Positions 1 through 6,236 of a stretch of 9,133 bases of DNA are shown one piece after another (within the stretch, counting starts at the first letter, position 1; every line of letters starts with the position of its first letter). The DNA is from Thermoprotei archaeon. Its GTDB lineage: Archaea > Thermoproteota > Thermoprotei_A > Sulfolobales > WANQ01. The stretch covers positions 1-9,133 of the forward strand of contig JALWGO010000207.1 of NCBI GenBank assembly GCA_027038805.1, in the 5' to 3' direction. The translations under genes and the position numbers were made by a program. The notes beneath the pieces are model-generated. The model was not told the DNA's origin. It saw nothing but the letters and a program-made list of their open reading frames with translations, and did not search any database.

Positions 1-313
1 TAATTTTAAATAATGGAGGTGTAATACGCTGGCTCTTACATCGGGGACAACGGCTTGGTTTACGGGGTTTACGTAAGTCTTTGAAGACGTAGCCACAGTT
101 ACGGCACTGTGGGGGTATCATATATAGCAATAGTTTACCCTTACTCTGCCTTCTAATAGTCTTAGCTATATGTGTTAAATGTTCGTATACTTCCTTTTCA
201 CTAGTAGTAGGATCTAATCCTACTTCTAATGCTATGGTGTAGGCGTCTAGAGGTTCTCTAGTCTCCATTAATACCTTTATTATTCTTTCCCTAATAGTGC
301 CTTCAGTATACAA
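1..313 (-). CDS. Transcriptional regulator, N-terminal HTH fused to C-terminal zinc ribbon (3' end cut by window edge)
   Basis: Reading leftward from 313, 104 codons are open to the window edge. Residues about 4-60 are helical and look like a winged-helix DNA-binding region. The second half holds two CxxC knuckles (C70, C73, C89, C92; CRNCG and CPRCK) separated by a Lys/Arg/Pro-rich linker, a zinc ribbon. This order and size match the archaeal family COG3357 (HTH fused to Zn ribbon, predicted transcriptional regulators), so the protein is probably nearly complete at the edge. The start is taken as TTG at 313: a TGA closes the frame 18 bases upstream, no ATG or GTG lies between, and GAGGAGAG (328-321) sits 7 bases before the TTG. 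The gene is divergent from the one at 423. The regulated target is not known; self-regulation or control of that neighbour is inference only. Confidence 0.8.
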   Translation of the reverse strand, partial: MYTEGTIRERIIKVLMETREPLDAYTIALEVGLDPTTSEKEVYEHLTHIAKTIRRQSKGKLLLYMIPPQCRNCGYVFKDLRKPRKPSRCPRCKSQRITPPLFKI

Positions 314-352
314 GATGATTCTCTCCTCTCATGTATATTACGTGCATTCTCG

Positions 353-382
353 AAATATTACTGTTCTTAAGGGAATATTACT
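353..382. promoter_or_regulatory. Divergent promoter region with a 9-base direct repeat at 20-base spacing
   Basis: AATATTACT occurs at 354-362 and again at 374-382, exactly 20 bases apart, about two helical turns, in the 109-base spacer between the zinc-ribbon regulator and the gene at 423. On the minus strand the first copy reads AGTAATATTT. It lies about 26 bases before a start site that would fall just upstream of the regulator's Shine-Dalgarno sequence, so it may be that gene's TATA element. Whether the pair is also an operator is inference. Confidence 0.35.
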
Positions 383-392
383 CTGGGGCCGT

Positions 393-418
393 GTAGATAT
401 AGTCTACTTAATATAAAG
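393..418 (+). promoter_or_regulatory. Inverted repeat followed by TATA-like element upstream of the 423 gene
   Basis: GTAGA (393-397) and TCTAC (403-407) form a perfect 5-base inverted repeat around TATAG. CTTAATATAAAG follows at 407-418 and resembles an archaeal TATA box. If it is the promoter, transcription would begin near 435-440, inside the predicted reading frame, which implies a leaderless message from a downstream GTG (432 or 447) rather than the ATG at 423. The repeat arms are short enough to arise by chance. Confidence 0.3.
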
Positions 419-422
419 CATT

Positions 423-821
423 ATGGATAGTGTGGGGCGACTTCCAGTGTATCCTAGACTTAAGAAGATTCTAGGAATAATAGTTAACGTTGAACCCGTT
501 ACGATAATTGATTTATCAAACCTAGTATTTGTGTTAAATGCTGAAGGATATACTGGAATAGATTATAGAGACTGGATACCAGTGAACAATATTGGTGTTA
601 TGAGTCCTTTACTTGAGGTTGATATAGCTAGGCTAGTATTCTATGGTTTCCTACGTAATACTGAGAAGGGAGTAATTACAACTCAGCTAGGAAAAGCGAG
701 AGCAGCTAAGGAGAAGATACCAGAAAACTTGCTGAAGAATGGTCCAAGTCTATGGCGTAAGCTGGCACTAGAATACGCTAAGAAAACCATTATGTCGTTA
801 AAGAGTTATTCCTCCAGCTAA
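423..821 (+). CDS. Hypothetical protein, possibly winged-helix (132 aa)
   Basis: I do not recognise this protein. It is soluble, with no signal peptide, membrane segment or cysteines. The stretch about residues 55-95 (GVMSPLLEVDIARLVFYGFL, then a G-x-I-T-T-x-x-G segment) has the 'SPxLxxDIxxLxxxGxL' plus wing-like pattern of archaeal winged-helix proteins, so DNA or partner binding is a guess. The C-terminus is basic and ends in several serines. The ATG at 423 has no Shine-Dalgarno sequence before it, and a TATA-like element lies only about 5-15 bases upstream. A leaderless start at GTG 432 or GTG 447 is therefore possible and would shorten the protein by 3 or 8 residues. It is divergent from the zinc-ribbon regulator, and its last 24 bases overlap the HD gene tail to tail. 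A real gene is likely from its codon pattern and clean flanks; the function is open. Confidence 0.65.
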   Translation: MDSVGRLPVYPRLKKILGIIVNVEPVTIIDLSNLVFVLNAEGYTGIDYRDWIPVNNIGVMSPLLEVDIARLVFYGFLRNTEKGVITTQLGKARAAKEKIPENLLKNGPSLWRKLALEYAKKTIMSLKSYSSS

Positions 822-2300
822 TGTAGATATATCGAAGAACTCGTCTATAGCACTATCAATTACTGTACTTAAATCCTTGTATAGTTCCTTGTCTTTCACG
901 ATTTCTCGCTTGGCATATGCTCTAACTATTATCTTCGGTACTATGCCCTCGTTTACCATAAAAAATATTATATTGAATGGCTTGGTTTCTACTAGTTCTC
1001 CTCCCTTGACATACGCGATATAGAATAAGTGTGGTTCAACGAGACTGGAAAGCGGTGCAGGATGCAATGTATTACTATCAATCCATATGTCCTCTGGTTC
1101 AACACGGCCATCAAATTTTGATTTTACCTTGTCTCTGACATGCTCCTCTAAATCTTTAACCCATTTATTCATATACTTGAAAACAATTATTGCAGGATCA
1201 ATTCTACCATCCATTGCTACTAGAGGTATTTTATGATCGCCTCCAATGCGTTTCCATGGATTTCGTCTATAGATGAGGTTGTTGATATATGCTTTAAGCT
1301 CACCTTGTATATCGGGTCTATCTATTAGGTCTACTAGCTTTGATAAAATATACTCGTCTGTTAATTTTAAATAAGCTCGTGGATCGCCTTCCCCTAGTTT
1401 CTCAACTGCTTCAGTTAGCCCAATATACTCGTCTGCACCTTGGAGCACTATTCCCAAAAGCTTATTGAATGCGCGTGCAACTGGGTGGAAGTAAACATTC
1501 TCATACATTTGTGTACGATTATTGAGATAGCTTCTGAGGGCACCAAGAGATTTTGAATCCAATGCAATATTCTCAAGGGATTCAATGCTCTCGATAGGAT
1601 AGCTATTCCTAATTAGCCTCTGGTAATCTATTGAACCGTATTCACGTGTACCAGTATAGTAGCTATCACGCAGTAGGAAATCCATTACATCGGCTGGATA
1701 GATCCATGCTTTCACAATCTTGCGTACAAGTCTAAGTATAGGTTCCTGGGGTTCTTTTATATCCAGTATCTTTTTTACGGCATCATATAGGTTTGGTAGC
1801 CCGTATTCTTCAGCTTTTATTAAAGTCTTAGAGATATTAGTGTATTCTATTACTAGTAATCCGAGTCTCTCATGGTCACTTAAGCCCTTTGCCCTGAGCT
1901 TATTATTTGATAGAATGGTTTCCTCGAAAGCATGACTAAAAGGCCCGTGTCCTACGTCGTGCAATAGACCTGCAATCCTAACAGCTTCTACAAGAGTATC
2001 AGGTTCGTAGTCCTCTAAGGCTTTTTCATGGTATTTTAAGACAAGTGATACTATATGTGTTGAGAAGATTCCGGCGAGATGCATTACACCCAAGCTATGC
2101 TGGAATCTTGAATGTTCTGCACCAGGGTAGACAAGGTAAGATAATTGCAATTGTTTTATTCTTCGAAGCCTTTGAAGAGGCTCTGAATCAATTATTTTTA
2201 CTTCTATCTCCTTATTATAGTCTATGTAATCGTATACTGGATCCCTTATAGCATCCCAAGTGAATTTTCCTAGAAATGATATCTCGGATCTATAGGGCAC
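798..2300 (-). CDS. HD-domain phosphohydrolase (COG1078, SAMHD1/dNTPase-like)
   Basis: A 500-residue cytosolic HD-superfamily phosphohydrolase of the COG1078 type, related to SAMHD1 and bacterial dNTP triphosphohydrolases. The metal site is complete: H68 in RFQHSLGV, H114-D115 in GLLHDVGHGPFSHAFE, and the distal Asp in ADVMDFLLRD (D207, with D204 nearby). H143 in SDHERLG matches the extra catalytic histidine of this family. The N-terminal IRDPVYDYI and the later GSIDYQRLI segment are also typical. Metal-dependent hydrolysis of a nucleotide phosphate is expected; the exact substrate (dNTPs or another nucleotide) cannot be read from sequence. The start is GTG, with AGGTGA (2313-2308) 7 bases upstream. 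A TATA-like element near 2350 suggests it can be transcribed separately from the radical SAM gene 67 bases upstream. The C-terminus overlaps the plus-strand gene ending at 821 by 24 bases. Confidence 0.9.
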   Translation of the reverse strand: MPYRSEISFLGKFTWDAIRDPVYDYIDYNKEIEVKIIDSEPLQRLRRIKQLQLSYLVYPGAEHSRFQHSLGVMHLAGIFSTHIVSLVLKYHEKALEDYEPDTLVEAVRIAGLLHDVGHGPFSHAFEETILSNNKLRAKGLSDHERLGLLVIEYTNISKTLIKAEEYGLPNLYDAVKKILDIKEPQEPILRLVRKIVKAWIYPADVMDFLLRDSYYTGTREYGSIDYQRLIRNSYPIESIESLENIALDSKSLGALRSYLNNRTQMYENVYFHPVARAFNKLLGIVLQGADEYIGLTEAVEKLGEGDPRAYLKLTDEYILSKLVDLIDRPDIQGELKAYINNLIYRRNPWKRIGGDHKIPLVAMDGRIDPAIIVFKYMNKWVKDLEEHVRDKVKSKFDGRVEPEDIWIDSNTLHPAPLSSLVEPHLFYIAYVKGGELVETKPFNIIFFMVNEGIVPKIIVRAYAKREIVKDKELYKDLSTVIDSAIDEFFDISTLAGGITL

Positions 2301-2337
2301 TATTCAATCACCTGTATCCTCAGTATTACTCTCTACT

Positions 2338-2366
2338 CTATAGAACAAATATAGTTATCGTAGAGT
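2338..2366 (-). promoter_or_regulatory. Candidate promoter for the HD gene with small hairpins
   Basis: In the 67-base gap between the radical SAM stop and the HD start, the minus strand carries AACTATATTT (2356-2347), a TATA-like element about 26 bases before a predicted start near 2326. That would leave a leader of roughly 25 bases containing the AGGTGA ribosome site. The same stretch can pair as ACTCTA (2335-2340) with TAGAGT (2361-2366), and as CTATA (2338-2342) with TATAG (2350-2354). It may therefore also be a weak stop signal for the upstream operon. All of this is inferred from motif shape. Confidence 0.35.
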
Positions 2367-2367
2367 C

Positions 2368-3705
2368 CTAGCAGTAGCGTATCCTAACTCTATTAGCCAG
2401 TTTTTTACCAGTAAAAATAACACCCATAACCCTATAACGATGTATTATCTCAGCTTCTCTCTCCTGCTGAAGCCAATCGCCATATACTAATCCCTTACCG
2501 AGAAGCTTGAAAAGTCTCTTTCTCAGCCATGGATCTATTCTCCCAGGAGGTGCTTCGGCAAAAGGTGTACCCGGTAACGGCATGAAAGTATGCGCATGTA
2601 TTCTAGCACCCATAGCGGCGAGTTTTTCTATTACCTTGATTGTTTCCTCTAAGTCTTCTCCAGTCTCACCCGGTAACCCGAATATGAAGTCAACGTCTAC
2701 TCTGAATCCAGCTTTTGTTAATGCCTCAGTAGCGTTAATTATATCGTCAACACTGTGTCCTCTATTAATTATTTTAAGTAATCTATCACTACCACTTTGT
2801 GCTCCAATAATGATTGACTTATTTGAAACGTATCTTCTAACCATCCTAGCCAACCCGTAGCTAATAGAATCTGGTCTAACCTCGCTGGGAAATGTTCCGA
2901 AAAATATCCGGCCATCATATCTTCTCGTTAGCTCGTAGAGTGATAAGAGGAATTCTTCGAGTAGGCTAGCATCTGGTTTACGACCATCTTTGCTTAGGTA
3001 TGCGAAGGAGTTAGGAGCTATGAATCTTAGATCTCGCATGCCATGTTTCAATAATATATTCGAGTAATAGAGGACGGTGTTGATCGACCGGTAGATGGGT
3101 TTAGCCTTAAACATAAAAGATACTTGACAATATTTACAAGCCCAAGGACAACCTCGCATTATCTCAATTGGATTAAACCTATTCCGCCAATAGGGGAACG
3201 GTGGATATTCATCTAGGTTCACCCTCTTTACTCTCTTATTTACTATTACTTTATCTATGTGTTCGTCATAGTATGCGATACCACAGACGTCTTCTAACGG
3301 CTTATCGTTGTCTACTGCTTCCGCGAGCTCTCGTATAGTCTCCTCGGCTTCCCCATAAGCTATATAATTGAATCCTAGCTTAAGTAAACTTCCAACGGGA
3401 TCCCCTGTTGGATGAGGTCCACCCCCGATTAGGACTACATCTCTGTGGTAACGTTTTAGGAGCCCGATGAGGCTCTCTACGTGAGGTAGCTGTGTAGATA
3501 GAACGGTTACGCCCACTAGGACCCTACGGTAAAGCCTTTTAAGCGTTGAAATGGTCTCTAACAACGGTGTTCTAAGTGAGGAGTCAATTACGTATACATC
3601 TATTGGAGTTAAATTATCCTTTTCTAATGCAGCTATAAGTGCATTTATACTATACTTTGTTTGCTTTGTAGAGTAAAATAGTATAGCTGAGGAAGACTTT
3701 CTCAA
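2368..3705 (-). CDS. B12-binding domain / radical SAM protein
   Basis: A 445-residue enzyme with an N-terminal cobalamin-binding-like Rossmann domain (about residues 5-145: VLVGVTVLSTQ, VVLIGGGPHPTGDP, YIAYGEAEETI) followed by a radical SAM barrel (about 175-385). The cluster motif is RGCPWACKYC with C186, C190 and C193, the standard CxxxCxxC that binds the 4Fe-4S cluster and S-adenosylmethionine. Later barrel motifs are IIIGAQSGSDRLLKIINRGH and DVDFIFGLPGETGEDLEE. The DxHxxG cobalamin-ligand motif is absent, so any B12 would be bound without a histidine ligand. It resembles the archaeal MJ_1487-type B12/radical SAM proteins, whose reaction I do not know. The start is TTG at 3705, with GGAAGGATG (3719-3711) 5 bases upstream and overlapping the hypD stop codon. 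The 4-base gap to hypD points to co-translation with the hydrogenase maturation genes. Confidence 0.88.
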   Translation of the reverse strand: MRKSSSAILFYSTKQTKYSINALIAALEKDNLTPIDVYVIDSSLRTPLLETISTLKRLYRRVLVGVTVLSTQLPHVESLIGLLKRYHRDVVLIGGGPHPTGDPVGSLLKLGFNYIAYGEAEETIRELAEAVDNDKPLEDVCGIAYYDEHIDKVIVNKRVKRVNLDEYPPFPYWRNRFNPIEIMRGCPWACKYCQVSFMFKAKPIYRSINTVLYYSNILLKHGMRDLRFIAPNSFAYLSKDGRKPDASLLEEFLLSLYELTRRYDGRIFFGTFPSEVRPDSISYGLARMVRRYVSNKSIIIGAQSGSDRLLKIINRGHSVDDIINATEALTKAGFRVDVDFIFGLPGETGEDLEETIKVIEKLAAMGARIHAHTFMPLPGTPFAEAPPGRIDPWLRKRLFKLLGKGLVYGDWLQQEREAEIIHRYRVMGVIFTGKKLANRVRIRYC

Positions 3706-3709
3706 TTCT

Positions 3710-4861
3710 TCATCCTTCCTTCCTATTAACTATGTATCCCCCATATTTTGCCCATATATAGCATGTTCCCTCGCTTGAAACCATGCATGGTCCATATGGT
3801 CGTTCTGGTGTACACGCTTTTAAGAAGAGTGGACAGTCGGTGGGTTTTGCTAGACCGAGGACTACATCGGTGCAACGACATCCTGGCCGTATATCTATAG
3901 CATTGTCTACCTTGGCATCATATTTTTCTAATGCGTTGTATTCTGAGTATTTCTCCTTAAATACGGCTCCGCTTTCAGGTACTATTCCTATGCCCCTCCA
4001 ATCAGCGTCAACTATATCGAATACTTCACTAATAATTTTTCTAGCCTTCTCATTACCCCTAAACTTTACTACTCTATGGTATTCGTTTTCAACTCTTGCC
4101 TCCCCCCTTGCTATTTGGCGAAGTATCATGAGTATAGCCATGAGAACGTCTATGGGTTCGAAGCCAGCTATAACCGAGGGAACAATACCCTCCAAGAAGA
4201 GCCACGACTCTACTCCTATGATTGCTGACACGTGTCCTGGAAGTATTATTCCATTAATTGCTATCTCCTTTAGCTTTAACATATACTTGGTTATAGGGGG
4301 CGTTAGCCTATATGCTGGTAATACGTACAAGTTGTCTGGCATTCGATTAGAGTAAATATATGACGCTACAGTCGGCATGGTAGTCTCAAAACCTACTCCA
4401 ACGAAAACATGGTCTTTGCTAGCTTTCTCTCTAGCCTTCCTTACAGCATCATTAAACCCGTACACTACCTCTACTCTTGCTCCCAAACCCTTTGCTTGAG
4501 CAAGACTTAGCTTGGAGCCTGGAACCTTATACATATCCCCATAGGTTAGTATGACCACGTCTTCTTCAAGAGCTAGTTTTATTGCAGTATCAATTATTCT
4601 AGCGGGTGTGACGCAAACAGGGCATCCGGGTCCTGCTACAAGGTCTATTTTACTCGGCATCAAGCTCCTTATTCCATAATATGTCACGGTGTGTTCGTGG
4701 GTTCCGCAGAAGCTCATAAGTAATATTTTCTCCTCATCAATTCTATCAGCTACTATATGTATTTTCTCAATTATCTTCTTGGCAAGCTCTGGATCACGAT
4801 ACTTGCTCAGTATTTCTAAAAGCTTCTTCCTACGCTTAACATATTCTAGGGACAAGTTCAC
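3710..4861 (-). CDS. hypD: Hydrogenase maturation protein HypD
   Basis: HypD is the iron-sulfur scaffold that, with HypC, carries the Fe(CN)2CO group for [NiFe]-hydrogenases. The 383-residue length is normal. Family motifs are present in order: FCGTHEHTV (C52), GPGCPVCVTP (C80, C83), VGVGFETTMPT, YRLTPP, LPGHVSAIIG, AGFEPIDVLMAI, and a C-terminal cysteine-rich region (C328, C330, C343, C350, C359, C367; RPGCRC, PTDCPLF) that provides the 4Fe-4S ligands. C52, C80 and C83 correspond to the conserved cysteines thought to hold iron and support redox chemistry. The start is GTG at 4861, with AGAGG (4875-4871) 9 bases upstream, so the gene begins inside hypE and overlaps its last 26 bases. A TTG two codons in is a possible alternative start. 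It is the third gene of hypC-hypE-hypD and lies 4 bases before the radical SAM gene. Confidence 0.97.
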   Translation of the reverse strand: MNLSLEYVKRRKKLLEILSKYRDPELAKKIIEKIHIVADRIDEEKILLMSFCGTHEHTVTYYGIRSLMPSKIDLVAGPGCPVCVTPARIIDTAIKLALEEDVVILTYGDMYKVPGSKLSLAQAKGLGARVEVVYGFNDAVRKAREKASKDHVFVGVGFETTMPTVASYIYSNRMPDNLYVLPAYRLTPPITKYMLKLKEIAINGIILPGHVSAIIGVESWLFLEGIVPSVIAGFEPIDVLMAILMILRQIARGEARVENEYHRVVKFRGNEKARKIISEVFDIVDADWRGIGIVPESGAVFKEKYSEYNALEKYDAKVDNAIDIRPGCRCTDVVLGLAKPTDCPLFLKACTPERPYGPCMVSSEGTCYIWAKYGGYIVNRKEG

Positions 4862-5858
4862 CGCGTGGAACCTCTAATAACCTTGTACCACCAACAACTG
4901 TTTTCAGAAACACTCTTGGCTCACGGGACTTCTCAGTTACTCTTCCTATAATTTCGGCTTCAGGGAACCCTTTGGCTCTAAGTGTTTTAACTAGCTCGCT
5001 ACTATGCTCTTCATCTACTATTATTATTGCCTGTCCCTCAGATGCAAGCGAGTAGACATCTATGCCCGTCATTTCCGCTAATGCTCTAGTCTCGTCTCTA
5101 ACTGGGATTTTTTCCTCGTATACAGTAATGTTTACATTAGACTTAGCAGCTATCTCGTTCAATGCCATTGATAAACCTCCTCTTGTCGGATCCTTAGCTA
5201 CTTTTAAACCTCCAACTCTTTTTGCTACTCTTATTGCAGGCAATATGGGTCTGCAATCACTTTTTATCTCAATATCGTTTATCCCAAGTTGCGCTGCAAT
5301 AATAGCTGCTCCATGATCTCCTATGGGCCCAGTTACTACTATATGATTTCCTGGCTCTGCATTACTGTCTAATAATGGTTTACCCTCAAGTAATCCTATA
5401 CCAGTACTAGAGATAACTATACCGTCTACTTGGTTCTTGGGCATTACCTTGAAGTCTCCGCCTATTAGTGCTATATCATATTCTCTTAAGACTTTCTCAT
5501 AAGACTCTATTATCTCTCTTAAATCGTCTACGGGGAATCCCTCTTCTACGACAATGGAATCCATAAATGCTATGGGTTCTGCTCCTATTACGGCTAAATC
5601 GTTTATGGTCCCAGTTGCTGCAAGTTTTCCAATATTTCCTCCTGAAAAGAATAATGGTTTAACTGTATACGAGTCTACGGTAATGGCGATACTCTTATCT
5701 TCACCTATGGGTATGGTGGCGGCATCGTCTAGCTCCTCTAACCCTATTCCGCCCCATACCTTCTTTTTCTTAAACACTTTGGCGATCAATTCCTCTATTA
5801 TCTTAAACGTCTCGTAGCCGCCCGCGCCATGGGCTAGGGTTATCTTATCTGTAATCAT
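4836..5858 (-). CDS. hypE: Hydrogenase maturation protein HypE (thiocyanate-forming)
   Basis: HypE accepts a carbamoyl group from HypF on its C-terminal cysteine and dehydrates it with ATP to a thiocyanate, the source of the two cyanide ligands. It belongs to the PurM/AIR-synthetase fold. Motifs (numbered from the ATG) are TLAHGAGG (7-14), SGGNIGKLAATGTINDLAV (about 73-91), GPIGDHGAAI (about 177-186), DPTRGGL (224-230) and the canonical final VPRIC (336-340). The terminal cysteine is intact, so the protein should be active. I prefer ATG at 5858 (340 aa). It gives the usual short N-terminus before LAHGAGG and has GGTG 10 bases upstream. A GTG at 5870 would add four residues but has no evident ribosome site. 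The gap to hypC is 22 bases (10 with the GTG), and the 3' end overlaps hypD by 26 bases. Confidence 0.95.
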   Translation of the reverse strand: MITDKITLAHGAGGYETFKIIEELIAKVFKKKKVWGGIGLEELDDAATIPIGEDKSIAITVDSYTVKPLFFSGGNIGKLAATGTINDLAVIGAEPIAFMDSIVVEEGFPVDDLREIIESYEKVLREYDIALIGGDFKVMPKNQVDGIVISSTGIGLLEGKPLLDSNAEPGNHIVVTGPIGDHGAAIIAAQLGINDIEIKSDCRPILPAIRVAKRVGGLKVAKDPTRGGLSMALNEIAAKSNVNITVYEEKIPVRDETRALAEMTGIDVYSLASEGQAIIIVDEEHSSELVKTLRAKGFPEAEIIGRVTEKSREPRVFLKTVVGGTRLLEVPRGELVPRIC

Positions 5859-5880
5859 ATGCCTAGGCACCCAAGCTAGT

Positions 5881-6120
5881 TTATGCTTCTATTTCCTGTA
5901 AAGCTCTAGCCAGTTCATCAAAAGCTTCTTTTATCTCCTTGTATTCTTGTTCACTTATCTTGGATATTATTGCACCAGCATGAACTATTACATAATCGCC
6001 GGGTTTAAGATCTTCAACTAGGAATGCATCAACTTCCTTTCTAACACCACCAAAGTCCACTATTGCTTCTTTTTCATCTCTTTTTATTTCAACTACTATT
6101 CCTGGAACCCCTAGACACAA
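5881..6120 (-). CDS. hypC: Hydrogenase maturation chaperone HypC
   Basis: HypC (HypC/HupF family) is a small OB-fold chaperone that binds the iron on HypD and escorts it to the hydrogenase large subunit. At 79 residues it has normal length. The N-terminus is MCLGVPG, with the invariant catalytic cysteine at position 2, exposed after the initiator is removed. GDYVIVHAGAIISKI (41-55) is the other family signature and includes H47. The start codon is TTG; the invariant Cys2 fixes it with unusual certainty, and AGAGG (6134-6130) lies 9 bases upstream. This is the first gene of the minus-strand operon hypC-hypE-hypD-radical SAM, and it is divergent from hypF across a 116-base spacer. Confidence 0.96.
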   Translation of the reverse strand: MCLGVPGIVVEIKRDEKEAIVDFGGVRKEVDAFLVEDLKPGDYVIVHAGAIISKISEQEYKEIKEAFDELARALQEIEA

Positions 6121-6160
6121 GGTTTTAGTCCTCTACACCTTATACTTTGGTTACCGGGGT

Positions 6161-6173
6161 TATAGTTATTTAG
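6161..6173 (-). promoter_or_regulatory. Candidate TATA element for hypC operon
   Basis: On the minus strand this reads as an A/T-rich TAACTATA element preceded by CTAAA. It would place the transcript start near 6139-6135, giving a leader of roughly 15-20 bases that holds the AGAGG ribosome site of hypC. This is a motif-and-distance argument only. Confidence 0.35.
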
Positions 6174-6177
6174 ATAG

Positions 6178-6213
6178 GTTAAACATAAATTACTTTAACG
6201 CTGATAATATCAG
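6178..6213 (+). promoter_or_regulatory. hypF promoter region with two inverted repeats
   Basis: AACATAAATTA (6182-6192) is a TATA-like element about 26 bases before a predicted start near 6213, leaving a leader of about 24 bases with GGGGAG (6221-6226). It is framed by GTTAAA (6178-6183) and TTTAAC (6194-6199), a perfect 6-base inverted repeat. A second dyad, CTGATA-A-TATCAG (6201-6213), sits at the predicted start point. Both are placed where a repressor could act, but each is short enough to be expected once or twice by chance in a window of this size. Confidence 0.4.
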
Positions 6214-6236
6214 TTGCCTAGGGGAGTACAAAAACT

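Noticed and set aside
2507..2860. 117-codon plus-strand frame opposite the radical SAM gene
   Set aside because: Shadow of conserved radical SAM codons; the product resembles no protein.
3783..4355. 190-codon open frame on the plus strand opposite hypD
   Set aside because: It is the antisense of strongly conserved hypD codons, and its composition (Ser/Ile/Thr-rich, no domain) is that of a shadow frame.
6137..6146. AAGTATAAGG on the minus strand as the hypC TATA box
   Set aside because: Its distance would place the transcript start inside hypC, past the cysteine codon fixed as residue 2.
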